NCBI GenBank assembly: GCA_964505725.1
Contig: CAZDJK010000052.1
Span: forward strand, 1-64,000
Length of the DNA: 64,000 nt
Reading direction: 5' to 3'
Source: CAVRJC01 sp964505725
GTDB lineage: Bacteria > Actinomycetota > Acidimicrobiia > IMCC26256 > DASPTH01
Positions 50,703 to 59,463 of the stretch are shown one piece after another. Below the pieces are notes generated by a model. That model ran no database searches, was not told the DNA's origin, and saw nothing but the letters and a program-made list of their open reading frames with translations. Each line of letters opens with the position of its first letter. The first letter of the stretch is position 1. A program made the position numbers and the translations under genes.

Positions 50703-51640
50703 GGCGTGTCCTTCCGCACTGCGAAGTAGAGCTCCTCGAGGCTGGGTGCGCGAGGTTCGACGCGGCGGAGACGCGCGCCGGCGCGGACGAGCGCGTCCAC
50801 CAGGTCGGGGACCCTGTGCTCGTCCTCCAGGTCGACCACGGCCACGCCGTTGCGTTCGTAGGCGCGCACGAACGACAGGTCCCTCGCGTGGTCCAGCACC
50901 GCGGGGTCGTCGGCGTCGAGCACGACCCGTGCCGCCGGCCAGTAGCGTCGGGTCAGCTCGGCGGGCGATCCCGACACGACCGCGCGACCGTGGTCCATGA
51001 CGACCACCTGGTCGGCGAGCCCCTCCGCCTCGAGCAGGAGGTGCGTGCACATGAGCACGGTCTTGCCGCCCTCGGCCATCTCGTCGATGAGGCCGAGCAC
51101 GGCCCGGGCCGACTCGGGGTCGAGCCCCGCGGTCGGCTCGTCGAGGAGGAGGAGGTCGGGGTCGTGGAGCACCGCGCGCGCGAGGGCGAGGCGCGCCCGC
51201 ATGCCGGTCGAGTACCCGCCCACCCGTTGCCCGAGCGCGTCGACGATGCCGAACCGTCGTGCCGCCTCGTCGATGCGGGCGGTGATGGATGCCGGCTCCA
51301 CCGCGAACAGCTCGGCCGCGTACCGGAGGTTGTCGTAGCCGCTCAGGCGGTCGTACAGCGCGGGACGCGCCGGCACCACCCCGCAGTGCCGGCGCGCCGC
51401 CGTGCCTTCAGCCGCCAGGTCGGGATCGAGGCCGAGCGTGCGGACCGAGCCGGTGTCCGCGCGCAGCGCCCCGGTCACCAACCGCACCACCGTGGTCTTG
51501 CCGGCACCGTTCGGGCCGAGCAGCACCGTCACCGTGCCGCGCGGCACCTCGAAGGTGAGGCCGTCGACGGCGACGACGTCGCCGAAGCGTCGGTGCACGC
51601 CGTCGAACGCGAGGGCCGGTGCCGTTGGATCGAGCGGCAT
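50699..51640 (-). CDS. ABC-2 type exporter ATPase
   Basis: A 313-aa ATPase with Walker A GPNGAGKTT, signature YSTGMRARL and Walker B LLLLDEPTAGLDP. The C-terminal domain after residue 225 is typical of multidrug or lipid exporters. Its stop overlaps the permease start. It ends a run of metabolic genes just before tRNA-Cys. Confidence 0.88.
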   Translation of the reverse strand: MPLDPTAPALAFDGVHRRFGDVVAVDGLTFEVPRGTVTVLLGPNGAGKTTVVRLVTGALRADTGSVRTLGLDPDLAAEGTAARRHCGVVPARPALYDRLSGYDNLRYAAELFAVEPASITARIDEAARRFGIVDALGQRVGGYSTGMRARLALARAVLHDPDLLLLDEPTAGLDPESARAVLGLIDEMAEGGKTVLMCTHLLLEAEGLADQVVVMDHGRAVVSGSPAELTRRYWPAARVVLDADDPAVLDHARDLSFVRAYERNGVAVVDLEDEHRVPDLVDALVRAGARLRRVEPRAPSLEELYFAVRKDTP

Positions 51641-51716
51641 ATGCCGTCTTTCGGCGGCGGAGACGCTCAGGTGAAGGGGTAACCTCGCACTTCGCCGTGC
51701 AACGCGGCGGTGATCC

Positions 51717-51788
51717 GGCGGCGTAGCCGAGTGGCACAGGCAAGGGTCTGCAAAACCCTGGACGCGGGTTCAATTCCCGCCGCCGCCT
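51717..51788 (+). tRNA. tRNA-Cys (GCA)
   Basis: The full cloverleaf is visible: acceptor GGCGGCG pairing with CGCCGCC, D-arm GCC/GGC, anticodon stem AGGGT/ACCCT with loop CTGCAAA (anticodon GCA), T-stem GCGGG/CCCGC with TTCAATT loop, and discriminator T (U73), the cysteine identity base. CCA is not encoded. A tRNA gene is a possible integration site; no attachment-site repeat was recognised next to it. Confidence 0.95.
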
Positions 51789-51842
51789 CGTAGAACGGGT
51801 GGTGGAGCGGAGCCGGTTCGCCGAGGTCAGGGCTCGCCGCGG

Positions 51843-52280
51843 TCAGGCGTCGCCGCGGCGGCGGAGCATCTTCTCGATCTCTGCGATGTGCAGCTCCTCG
51901 GCGCGGATCGTCGTGCGGGCGAGCTCCTCGAGGGAGACGTTCGCTCCTTCGCTGAGCGCGAGCAACTTTGTGTACAACGCCACGCCGTGACGCTCGTGGA
52001 TCAGCATCTCCTGCATCATCTCGTCGACCGCGTCGTGGTGCGTGCCCACGAGCTCTCCGATGCCGAGGGACACGCGCGAGCCGAGCGCGGTCACCTCCTC
52101 GCCGACCGCGACCGAGTGCGCGAGCGCCTCGGCCGCCTGCTCGCGCATCCACGACATGATGGGGATCCGCGCGTGCCCGAAGACCATGAGCGAGTACTGC
52201 GTGTAGCGGACGGCACCGGCGAGCTCGAGCTCGAGGATCTCGTTGAGCACCTTGATCGCCTCGTCGCGGTCGAGCTCCAC
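51843..52280 (-). CDS. Ferritin-like/bacterioferritin-type protein
   Basis: Four-helix di-iron protein of 145 aa, likely storing or oxidising Fe(II). Candidate ligands are E19, E51, H55, E96, E129 and H131, in the Bfr pattern ExxH...ExxH. GTG 52280 has a strong GGGGAGG 4 nt upstream, so I chose it over a longer reading at 52325. It is monocistronic after tRNA-Cys. Confidence 0.82.
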   Translation of the reverse strand: MELDRDEAIKVLNEILELELAGAVRYTQYSLMVFGHARIPIMSWMREQAAEALAHSVAVGEEVTALGSRVSLGIGELVGTHHDAVDEMMQEMLIHERHGVALYTKLLALSEGANVSLEELARTTIRAEELHIAEIEKMLRRRGDA

Positions 52281-52425
52281 GTCGCCTCCCCGATGTCGTG
52301 GCAGGTCGCGGGGCATCGCGACCACTACCTGTCACGTGTTCTATGCCCGACGCGGCCGGCCGACAAGCGCGACGATGGTTTGCGCGTGCGTGATCTGGTG
52401 CGCATGTCGGCGCCCGACGGGCGTG

Positions 52426-52833
52426 TCAGGACGCGGCGACAGGCCTCGGGAAGTCGCGCGTCTCGTTGCTCGGCGACGGGTTCGTGAGCGGCGCCGACCT
52501 GCCGTCGGCGACGACGTGCCGGTAGCCGGTCTGCCAGTCGGGGAGCTCGGCGGTGTCCTGCTCCCAGTCGACGAAGGTCGCCTCGTCGCACCAGTGGTCG
52601 AGGCGGGTCATCGCGCGCGCGTGCGGCTCGGTGGTCACGTACGCGCGCATCTGCGGGCGGTCCCGCCACGCGGTCGTCGTCCACCAGACGTCGTGCTCGT
52701 CGGCGAACACATCCGACCCCATGTTCCCGGGCGCGTGCTGGGCCTGCTCGAGGAGCGCGACCGCGGACTTGAAGAACTCGTCGAGCAGCGATGGGTCCCG
52801 GAGGCGCAGGCGGGTGACCACGATGACGGGCAT
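52426..52833 (-). CDS. Dimeric alpha/beta-barrel (DUF3291/ABM-like) protein
   Basis: A 135-aa protein with a beta-alpha-beta repeat typical of the dimeric ferredoxin-like barrel: VIVVTRLRL, a DEHDVWWTTTAWRD strand and HWCDEATFVDWEQD. Relatives include monooxygenases, heme-binding proteins and spheroidene monooxygenase-like proteins; the activity is not decided here. ATG 52833 is preceded by CAGGAT at 6 nt. It is divergent from the DUF35 gene, which has a similar box. Confidence 0.65.
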   Translation of the reverse strand: MPVIVVTRLRLRDPSLLDEFFKSAVALLEQAQHAPGNMGSDVFADEHDVWWTTTAWRDRPQMRAYVTTEPHARAMTRLDHWCDEATFVDWEQDTAELPDWQTGYRHVVADGRSAPLTNPSPSNETRDFPRPVAAS

Positions 52834-52924
52834 GGCGCGATCCTGGCATCCCGGCTGGTGCCGCGCCACGAGGTGTCGGCGCTCCGATCTGGGGTGCGGC
52901 GTCACCACGTGCCAGACTTGGGTC

Positions 52925-53320
52925 ATGGCGAAGATCCCGATCGTGAACCACCTCGTCCTCGACGACGGGGAGCCCTACCTCCGCGCGTTGGAGTGCCAGA
53001 GCTGCGGCGCGCTGTTCTATTCGCAGCCGATCCGCTGCGCGCGCTGCTACACCGAGGGGCCGTTCGAGCCGCGGAAGCTGGCGACCACCGGCACCATCCG
53101 GGCGTTCACGGTCGTCAAGCGCGGGGCGATCGGCAGCGGTTTCGTGTCCGCCATCGTCGACCTCGACGGGGGCGGCAACACCAAGGCCAACATCGTGAAC
53201 GGCGATGTCGAGGAATACGAGAACAACAAGTTGGGCGCGCCGGTGAAGCTCGTCACCTACACCGCCGCCACCGATGACGAAGGCAACGAGGCCGTCGCGT
53301 ACGGCTTCGAGAGGATTTAG
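52925..53320 (+). CDS. DUF35 OB-fold/zinc-ribbon protein, thiolase partner
   Basis: A 131-aa protein with a zinc ribbon (CQSCGALF and CARCY at about 25-45) followed by an OB-fold domain. DUF35 proteins often bind an acyl-CoA enzyme, commonly a thiolase or hydratase, and supply a CoA-facing surface, as ChsH2 does. It precedes a thiolase by 10 bp, so the two probably form a complex. The start ATG is 6 nt after CAGACT. Confidence 0.85.
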   Translation: MAKIPIVNHLVLDDGEPYLRALECQSCGALFYSQPIRCARCYTEGPFEPRKLATTGTIRAFTVVKRGAIGSGFVSAIVDLDGGGNTKANIVNGDVEEYENNKLGAPVKLVTYTAATDDEGNEAVAYGFERI

Positions 53321-53330
53321 GGAGAATCAG

Positions 53331-54554
53331 ATGACCACTGGCGCAGACGTCTTCATCATCGGCGCGGCGATGCACCCATTCGGCCGCTTTCCCGAGAAGT
53401 CCTCCCTGCAGATGACCACCGAGATGATCCTCGCCGCGCTCGCCGACGCGCAGATGAGCATGAAGGACGTCCAGGTCTTCGGGTGCGGGTCGCTGTTCGA
53501 GGGCGGGAACGGCCAGCGCATCATCAGCCAGCTCGGGAACCCGGGCGTGCCCGTCTACAACGTGGCGAACGCCTGCGCGACCGGCGCGATGGCGGTGCGG
53601 GTGCCGTTCCTCGAGATCAAGGCCGGCATCTCCGACGTCGGCCTCGCGCTCGGCTACGAGAAGATGGGCAAGGGCGGGATGACGCTTCCGACCCAGGCCG
53701 ATATGGCCGCACGCGCCGCGGCGGGCGGCGAGCGCCCGAAGCGGGTGTTCGAGCCCGGGAACGTCGGTGTGCCCACCGAGGGTCTGCTCGGCACCAACAC
53801 GATGCCGGGCGTCTTCGCCGAGATCGGCATGGAGTACGCGCGCAACAACGAGGGCGTGGGCTTCGAGCAGTTCGCGAAGGTCGCGGTGAAGAGTCACCAG
53901 CACTCCACGCTGAACCCCTACGCGCAGTACCGGAAGGCGTTCTCCCTCGAGGAGGTGATGAACGCAGAGGTGATCGCGTGGCCGAACACGTTGCCGATGT
54001 GCGGGCCCACCGGCGACAGCGCCGCCGCGCTCGTGCTGGTGAGCGGGGAGAAGCTCAGGACGCTCCCCGACGACGTGCGCAAGCGCGCGGTGAAGATCAC
54101 CGCGTCGGCGCTCTACAGCGATCCGTACAACGAGGACAACATGGCCTCGCCCGACGTGAACACGCTCACGCGGACGGCCGCCGACCGCGCCTACGAGGAC
54201 TCGGGCGTCGACCCGCAGGATCTCGACCTGGTCGAGCTGCACGACTGCTTCGCCACCGCGGAGCTCGTCCATTACGACAACCTCCGGCTCTGCGAGCCCG
54301 GGATGGCGGGCAAGTTCATCGACGAGGGCGCGCCCTACCGCGACGGCCGCATCCCGGTGAACGTCTCCGGCGGGCTCGTGTCGAAGGGCCACCCCATCGG
54401 GTGCACCGGTGCCGCGAACATGGTGGAGGTGGCGATGCACCTCCGGGGCGAGGCGGGCGACCGCCAGATCGAGGGCGCCAAGGTCGGGCTCACGCACGTC
54501 ATCGGCCTCGGTTCCACCTGTGCGGTGCACATCCTGGAGAAGGCCACCGTCTGA
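53331..54554 (+). CDS. Thiolase-family acetyl-CoA acetyltransferase-like
   Basis: A 407-aa thiolase fold protein. The active-site cysteine is C82 in NVANACATGAMA, followed by the later ELHDCFATAE and SKGHPIGCTGAAN with the catalytic His and Cys positions. This composition matches SCP2-type/lipid-transfer thiolases, which cleave or form beta-ketoacyl-CoA. With the DUF35 gene it forms a likely two-protein thiolase. A GGAGA ribosome-binding site precedes ATG 53331. Confidence 0.9.
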   Translation: MTTGADVFIIGAAMHPFGRFPEKSSLQMTTEMILAALADAQMSMKDVQVFGCGSLFEGGNGQRIISQLGNPGVPVYNVANACATGAMAVRVPFLEIKAGISDVGLALGYEKMGKGGMTLPTQADMAARAAAGGERPKRVFEPGNVGVPTEGLLGTNTMPGVFAEIGMEYARNNEGVGFEQFAKVAVKSHQHSTLNPYAQYRKAFSLEEVMNAEVIAWPNTLPMCGPTGDSAAALVLVSGEKLRTLPDDVRKRAVKITASALYSDPYNEDNMASPDVNTLTRTAADRAYEDSGVDPQDLDLVELHDCFATAELVHYDNLRLCEPGMAGKFIDEGAPYRDGRIPVNVSGGLVSKGHPIGCTGAANMVEVAMHLRGEAGDRQIEGAKVGLTHVIGLGSTCAVHILEKATV

Positions 54555-54556
54555 CC

Positions 54557-54562
54557 TAGCGT
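54557..54562 (+). promoter_or_regulatory. -10 box, second LigD-type polymerase
   Basis: TAGCGT, 7 nt, then GTG 54570. It lies in the 15-bp gap after the thiolase stop. Confidence 0.5.
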
Positions 54563-54569
54563 TGCCTGC

Positions 54570-55529
54570 GTGAGCAACGAGGCCCGCGGCGAGTCGCGTG
54601 GCGGTGTCCCGCTCACCCACCTCGACGAGCCGCTCTTCGAAGGCGCCGACGCCACCAAGCGCGACCTTGTCGACTACCTCGACGGCGTCTCCGATCGGAT
54701 CCTCCCCGAGCTCGAGGAGCGACCGTTGTCGGTCGTGCGGGTTCACCGTGGGCAGAAGGCGTTCATGCAGAAGAACGTCCCGCGCTACACGCCCGAGTGG
54801 GTGCCGACGGTCGAGCTGTGGGCGGAGACGTCGAAGCGAAACGTGCGGTATGCGCTCTGCGACGACCGGCGCACGCTGCTCTGGTTCGCGAACCAGCGTG
54901 CGGTCGAGTACCACCCGACGCTCTCGCGCATCACGTCAGAGAACCGCGGCACCTACCTCGTCCTCGACCTCGACCCGCCCGATGCCGACTCGTTCGCCAT
55001 GGCCGTGCGCGCGGCCCACCTGGTGCGCCGCGTGCTCGACGAAGCCGGGCTCGAGGGCGCAGCCAAGACCAGCGGGGCCAAGGGTGTGCACGTGTTCGTC
55101 CCCGTCGACGACCTTGCGTCACCCGACGACGTGGCCGCGGCGACACGCGCGATCGCGGCGCGTGCTGAGCGCCTCGACCCAACGCTTGCGACGACCGCGT
55201 TCATGAAGGAAGACCGCGGCGCCAAAGTCTTCCTCGACGCGACGCGTGCCGGCGGCGCGACGGTGGTGGCGGTGTACAGCCCGCGAGTCCGGCCGGGCGC
55301 GCCGGTGTCCTTCCCGGTGGCGTGGGACGAGCTGGGCGACGTCGTCCCCGCCGACTTCACGATCAAGACCGCGCTCGCACAGCTCGGCGCCGGGAATCCG
55401 TGGGCCACGCAGCTGCCGGCGCCCCAGTCGCTGCCCGCGAATCTCGTCGAGGAGGGTCACGCGATCCCCGGCGGGCGGGTGCAGGCGATGCACGAGGGCA
55501 AGCGCCGTGCCCGCGCCCGGCGAGGCTAG
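54570..55529 (+). CDS. LigD-type primase-polymerase (stand-alone PolDom), second copy
   Basis: A 319-aa archaeo-eukaryotic primase-like polymerase, distinct from the copy at 33696. Metal ligands are D133/D135 (LDLDPPD) and D223 (VFLDATR); the KTSGAKGVH loop is at 166-174. It resembles mycobacterial PolD-type proteins, which act in gap filling and lesion bypass. It is 15 bp after the thiolase stop but has its own leaderless promoter, so it is probably separately regulated. Confidence 0.87.
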   Translation: MSNEARGESRGGVPLTHLDEPLFEGADATKRDLVDYLDGVSDRILPELEERPLSVVRVHRGQKAFMQKNVPRYTPEWVPTVELWAETSKRNVRYALCDDRRTLLWFANQRAVEYHPTLSRITSENRGTYLVLDLDPPDADSFAMAVRAAHLVRRVLDEAGLEGAAKTSGAKGVHVFVPVDDLASPDDVAAATRAIAARAERLDPTLATTAFMKEDRGAKVFLDATRAGGATVVAVYSPRVRPGAPVSFPVAWDELGDVVPADFTIKTALAQLGAGNPWATQLPAPQSLPANLVEEGHAIPGGRVQAMHEGKRRARARRG

Positions 55530-55536
55530 CGAGGGT

Positions 55537-55542
55537 TACGCT
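55537..55542 (+). promoter_or_regulatory. -10 box, CMD-family gene
   Basis: TACGCT, 6 nt, then ATG 55549. Confidence 0.5.
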
Positions 55543-55548
55543 GCGCCG

Positions 55549-56091
55549 ATGGAGCCGCGGCTGCCACCGGTTGCAAACGAGGATCTCGACGACGACGCAC
55601 GCGCCGCGCTCGGCACGCGCGACAACAACGTGCTGCGCACGATCGCGAACCACCCGAAGCTGTTGAAACGCTGGAGCGTCTTCGCCGGCCACGTCCTCTC
55701 GAAGAGCACGTTGTCCGGCCGCGACCGGGAGCTGCTGATCCTGCGGACGGGATGGAACTGCTCGTCGCCCTACGAGTGGGGACAGCACGTCGTCATCGCC
55801 CGCGAGGAGGGCGTCACCGACGACGAGATCGCCCGCATCGCGCTCGGGCCCGAGGCGGCAGGCTGGCAGCCGAACGAGGCGGCGCTGCTCCGCGCCGCCG
55901 ACCAGCTCCACGACCGTCAGGTCATCGACGACGCCACCTATGGCGAGCTCGCCGGGCACTACGACGACCGCCAACTCCTCGACATCGTCTTCGCGGTCGG
56001 TCAGTACCACCTCGTGTCGATGGCGCTCAACACGTTCCGGGTGGAGCGCGACGACGGCGTCACCGGCGTCCCGGTGCCCGAGCCCCGCTAG
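55549..56091 (+). CDS. Carboxymuconolactone decarboxylase/AhpD-like protein
   Basis: All-helical CMD-fold protein of 180 aa. The conserved core ELLILRTGWNCSSPYEWGQHVVIAREEGV carries a single Cys where AhpD has CxxC, with the expected Glu and His (E-WGQH) at its site. That argues against AhpD peroxidase chemistry and for decarboxylase- or unknown CMD-type activity. Leaderless start. Confidence 0.85.
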   Translation: MEPRLPPVANEDLDDDARAALGTRDNNVLRTIANHPKLLKRWSVFAGHVLSKSTLSGRDRELLILRTGWNCSSPYEWGQHVVIAREEGVTDDEIARIALGPEAAGWQPNEAALLRAADQLHDRQVIDDATYGELAGHYDDRQLLDIVFAVGQYHLVSMALNTFRVERDDGVTGVPVPEPR

Positions 56092-56106
56092 GACGCGAGC
56101 GCCGAC

Positions 56107-56985
56107 TCAGCCTGCCTTCATGGGTGCGATCACCTCGTCGGCGAAGCGCAGCGCGGGCTCGGGATCGAGCGGGTGCCCGAAGTCCATCACGAAGTAGCTC
56201 GGTCCCAGCTCACGGAGGTGCGAGAGCCGGTCGAGCCACTGCTCCGACGCGGCGGAGGAGTCGGGAAGGTCGCCCGCCACCGTGACGCAGCTCTCGATGG
56301 CGGATGGGTCCCGCCCCGCGGCCACCGCAGCCGCGTCGACGATGTCACGCTTGCGCCTCCACGCGTCGTCGTCACCCCAGTACGCGCCGTTCCAGACGTC
56401 GGCGTGGCGCCCTACGAGGGGGAGGCCGAGCTGCTCGCCCGAGCTCCCGATGCACACGGGCGGGACCGCGTCGGGGCGCGGCGTAGCGGCGGCGTCGTCG
56501 ATGTGGAAGTAGGTGCCCTGGAACGTGGGGTGCTCCTCGGTCCACATCAGGCGGCAGATCTGCACCATTTCCTCGAGCTGGCGGACGCGGACGGCGTTGC
56601 TGGGGAAGTCGTAGCCGTACGCGAGGTACTCCTCTTCCCGCCAGCCCGCGCCGATGCCGAGCATGAACCTCCCGCCCGAGAGCACCTGGAGCGTCGCCGC
56701 CATCTTGGCGGTGAGCGCGGGGTTGCGGTAGCCGTGCCCGAGCACGTGATGGCACAGCATCACGTCGGGGTACCGCGCCGCGAGCCACGTCAACGTGGTC
56801 CACGCCTCGAGGAACCCCTCCCGCTTCTCGGAGTCGAAGCCGTAGAAGTGGTCGGCGATCCACACCGAGTCGAAACGCGGCAGGACCGCCGGAAGGATGT
56901 GCGCGTCCTGGTACATCACGATCGGGTGGAAGTCGCTCCCCGCATGGGCCGCCACCGGGGACAACCAACCGAACCTCGGTTCCAC
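56107..56985 (-). CDS. LLM-class F420-dependent oxidoreductase
   Basis: A TIM-barrel flavin/F420-dependent oxidoreductase of 292 aa. Motifs include the segment after the start strand (DSVWIADHFYG), LSGGRFMLGIGAGWREEEY and PVCIGSSGE at the sheet end. This family needs F420 or FMN, and its expansion is typical of actinobacteria. GAGGAGG before two tandem GTG codons sets the start; I chose the second, GTG 56985, for better spacing. Confidence 0.88.
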   Translation of the reverse strand: MEPRFGWLSPVAAHAGSDFHPIVMYQDAHILPAVLPRFDSVWIADHFYGFDSEKREGFLEAWTTLTWLAARYPDVMLCHHVLGHGYRNPALTAKMAATLQVLSGGRFMLGIGAGWREEEYLAYGYDFPSNAVRVRQLEEMVQICRLMWTEEHPTFQGTYFHIDDAAATPRPDAVPPVCIGSSGEQLGLPLVGRHADVWNGAYWGDDDAWRRKRDIVDAAAVAAGRDPSAIESCVTVAGDLPDSSAASEQWLDRLSHLRELGPSYFVMDFGHPLDPEPALRFADEVIAPMKAG

Positions 56986-57019
56986 CACGACCTCCTCGTC
57001 TCCGCTCTCGTCTCCCCGC

Positions 57020-57577
57020 TCATCGGGGCGGTGGGGATCGTACGTCGAGCTCCCAGGTGACGGGTCGGGCGGGATCCGGCCGGTACGAGCAGGTGGAACC
57101 GGTGCGGATGGTGTCGCGGAGGAGCCGCCCGAGGGCGGGCTCGACCGCGTCGACGCGCCCGAGCGCGGTCGCGACCGCCTTGCGCACCGCGACGCGGGCG
57201 CGCTCGTCGATGGCGCCCGCGCGCCGCGACCGCCCGCCCAAGCCGGTGGCGGACGCGAGCTCGGCGACGAGCGCGTCGCGTTCACGGGCCAGCCGTTCCT
57301 CCCGTGCCGGGTCGTGCCACGACGTGGCCTCGTCGATCTCGGCGTCGAGCTCGGCGAGCCGCCGGCGGTAGGCGGCCAACGCGGTGGCGTCGAGCAGCTC
57401 GCCCGCGTCGCCGCCGGCCGTCGTGCCGGGGTGACCTGCGACCGCGTCCGACAGGGTCAACGCGGTGACGTCCGCCCCCGGCCGGGCGACGAGCATGCGC
57501 AGGTAGTGCAATCCCTTGAGGTCTGGGAGCGTCGCCGGGTGGTCGGCGTCGCCGACCACCCACGTCCCTCCGGCCAC
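57020..57577 (-). CDS. C-terminal half of a split TPR-type regulator
   Basis: The 185-aa frame from GTG 57577 holds the domain found at the C-terminus of large actinobacterial ATP-binding/TPR regulators: KGLHYLRMLVARPG, the AYRRRLAELDAEI helix and RTGSTCSYRPDP. Its coding-like frame continues upstream, in frame, to a single TAG at 57722-57724, which separates it from the TPR gene. No good start or Shine-Dalgarno sequence precedes 57577, so it is probably part of one interrupted gene. Translation as a separate protein is uncertain. Confidence 0.55.
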   Translation of the reverse strand: MAGGTWVVGDADHPATLPDLKGLHYLRMLVARPGADVTALTLSDAVAGHPGTTAGGDAGELLDATALAAYRRRLAELDAEIDEATSWHDPAREERLARERDALVAELASATGLGGRSRRAGAIDERARVAVRKAVATALGRVDAVEPALGRLLRDTIRTGSTCSYRPDPARPVTWELDVRSPPPR

Positions 57578-57721
57578 CGGGTGCAGGGCGACGACGCGGG
57601 GCGCGCCGGCCGGCGCCGGCGGTGCGCCGAGCCTCCGCTCCCACCACGACGCGCCGATCCTCCGGTAGCTCGTGAGCGCGGCGTGCCTCCAGCCGTCGGC
57701 GTCTGCACGGCCGAGCGCCCG

Positions 57722-58870
57722 CTAGGCGCGGTAGAGGTAGTCGTCGACGACGCCGTGGAACGCCACCGCGCCGGCGTTCAGCACTGCGCGTCCCGCGTAG
57801 GGCACGAGTTGCTCCGCGCCCGCGCTGGCGACGTCGTCCATCCCCAGCGCCGCGGCCACACCGACCAGCAACGCGACGGTGAGCAGGAAATCGACGTCAC
57901 GCGCCACGTCGTCGAAGCAGTTGGCACCGAGGCGCCGGACGAGGCTGGCCGCACGGTCGCCCTCGCCCACCTCGAGCCAGAGCGCGGCCGCTTCCGCCTG
58001 GATCGACGGCACGCCCTCCTCGGCGCCGAACGTCTCGTAGGCGGCCGCCTCCTCGACCAGCACGTCCACGTCGCCGGCCTGGCGGGCACGATCGGCGTTC
58101 AGGCTGTGCAGCACGGCCTCGCGGTCGGGCTCGGCCGAGCGTTCGCCGACCGCGCGCGTGCGCGCGATCAGCTCGTCGGCGAGCGCGAGGTCGCCCACGA
58201 CGAGCGCGTGCATGGCCCGGCGGGAGACCGCGAACAGCTCGACTCGCGGCGACGCCGACTCCTCGGCGAGCACATCCAGCGCCCGCAGCTGGCGTTGCAC
58301 CGCGACGACGTCCAGGCACTCCCACGCAGTGGTGAGCCGCCACAGGGCGGCGGCGAGCCGGGCCTCGGTGTCGGTGAGGTGCGCGGCGACCTCGGCGAGG
58401 CGGGCGGCGAGCCGCACCCGTTCGGGAAAGTCGTCGGGACCCCAGTGCACCAGGAGCGACGCGTCCAACGCGTCGGCGAGCAGGCGCTGGTCACCGGTCC
58501 CGAGCGCGATCGACTCCGCCTCGACCGCGAAATCGACCGCGCGCCCCGTGTCGCCGCCGTACACCCAGGCGCGGGCGAGGGCCGCCGCGAGCCGCGCGCG
58601 CGCCGCCGGTTCGCTCGCGTCGACGTAGGCCTCGTGCAGCAGCGCGGGAACCTGTCCCGGGTGCAGCCCGAACTGTTGGTTCGAGGGGAGGCGCGTGGCC
58701 GCCTCGATCGCGAGATCCTCGTCACCGGCGGCCCGGGCCGTGTGGAGTGCCTCGACCAACGCGACGTGCGCGGCGGCGCCGTCTCCCGCCGCGCGCGCGG
58801 CGTCGGCCTGTGCGAGCAGCTCCGCCGCCGACGCGCGAGGATCGGCGGCGGAGCCCGGCGTGCGTGCCAT
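57722..58870 (-). CDS. TPR-rich regulator, N-terminal part, ended by in-frame TAG
   Basis: The 382-aa product is Ala/Leu-rich with repeated helix pairs of tetratricopeptide type and resembles the TPR region of large LuxR/AAA-type regulators. It lacks their ATPase and DNA-binding domains. It stops at TAG 57722, and the same frame continues as a coding segment (RALGRADADGW...) into the domain at 57020. The whole open frame is 57020-58870 apart from this one codon. ATG 58870 has a leaderless TACGAT box. It may be a nonsense mutation, suppressed stop or sequence error. Confidence 0.6.
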   Translation of the reverse strand: MARTPGSAADPRASAAELLAQADAARAAGDGAAAHVALVEALHTARAAGDEDLAIEAATRLPSNQQFGLHPGQVPALLHEAYVDASEPAARARLAAALARAWVYGGDTGRAVDFAVEAESIALGTGDQRLLADALDASLLVHWGPDDFPERVRLAARLAEVAAHLTDTEARLAAALWRLTTAWECLDVVAVQRQLRALDVLAEESASPRVELFAVSRRAMHALVVGDLALADELIARTRAVGERSAEPDREAVLHSLNADRARQAGDVDVLVEEAAAYETFGAEEGVPSIQAEAAALWLEVGEGDRAASLVRRLGANCFDDVARDVDFLLTVALLVGVAAALGMDDVASAGAEQLVPYAGRAVLNAGAVAFHGVVDDYLYRA

Positions 58871-58876
58871 GCGGGG

Positions 58877-58882
58877 ATCGTA
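58877..58882 (-). promoter_or_regulatory. -10 box, TPR regulator
   Basis: Minus strand: TACGAT, 6 nt, then ATG 58870. Confidence 0.5.
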
Positions 58883-58899
58883 CGGCGGTCACGACGTGC

Positions 58900-59340
58900 T
58901 CACGGGCGGAGCAGCGTCACCATCGCCGCGTGCTGCTCGACGCGCGCGCGGTCCCAGTCGCCGGTGCAGTACACGGAGATCTGCGCGATCGAGCCGTCGA
59001 CGACGTCGGCGCGCATCATCTCCCGGCAGTACCAGGGCTCGCCGTTCTGCTCCCACTCCTCCTCGACCTCGAGGACGAAGCCGGTGTCGGTCGCGTCGAG
59101 GCGTGAACGTGGGACGCGGCCGGGGTCCGGGTGGCCCTGGAGTCGCAGGGCGACGAGGTCGTCGCGGCCCGACGCCTGGAGCCGCCACTGGGGCATGGTG
59201 AAGTCGCAGAACGCGTCGTCGGTGAACAGCCCGTCGGGCGCGTGCCCGGTTTCGAGGAATGCGACGAGCTGGACGGCGAGCCGCTCGACGTCATCGGTCG
59301 CGGTGCCCTGCGCGGTGGTCGTGGTCGGGGAGCTCGCCAT
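58900..59340 (-). CDS. SnoaL-like/NTF2-fold protein
   Basis: A 146-aa protein with a Thr/Ala-rich N-terminus, a central helix (VERLAVQLVAFLETGHAPDGLF) and beta strands ending in ISVYCTGDW. This is the usual NTF2-like arrangement, with DDAFCDFTMP as the substrate-pocket strand. The GGGAGG Shine-Dalgarno is 6 nt before ATG 59340. Function unknown. Confidence 0.68.
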   Translation of the reverse strand: MASSPTTTTAQGTATDDVERLAVQLVAFLETGHAPDGLFTDDAFCDFTMPQWRLQASGRDDLVALRLQGHPDPGRVPRSRLDATDTGFVLEVEEEWEQNGEPWYCREMMRADVVDGSIAQISVYCTGDWDRARVEQHAAMVTLLRP

Positions 59341-59463
59341 CTCGTACCTCCCGGTGCGTGGCGCCGGTCGGTGGCGCCAGTCGGTGTGTCGGTCACAACG
59401 GGAGGCGTGAGCCGGCTCGAAACAGTGTGACGACGGCCCCCGTCACCGCTCCTGCACGGGCGG

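Noticed and set aside
51717..51788. tRNA-Cys as an integration site for a mobile element
   Set aside because: No integrase and no second copy of the tRNA 3' end were seen in the flanking sequence.
57020..57577. The C-terminal fragment as an independent regulator gene
   Set aside because: No Shine-Dalgarno or leaderless box before GTG 57577, and the coding-like frame continues upstream into the TAG. It is treated as part of a split gene, though listed for completeness.
56897..59410. An 837-codon plus-strand open frame opposite the LLM oxidoreductase and TPR genes
   Set aside because: No recognisable domain and composition typical of antisense frames in very GC-rich DNA.
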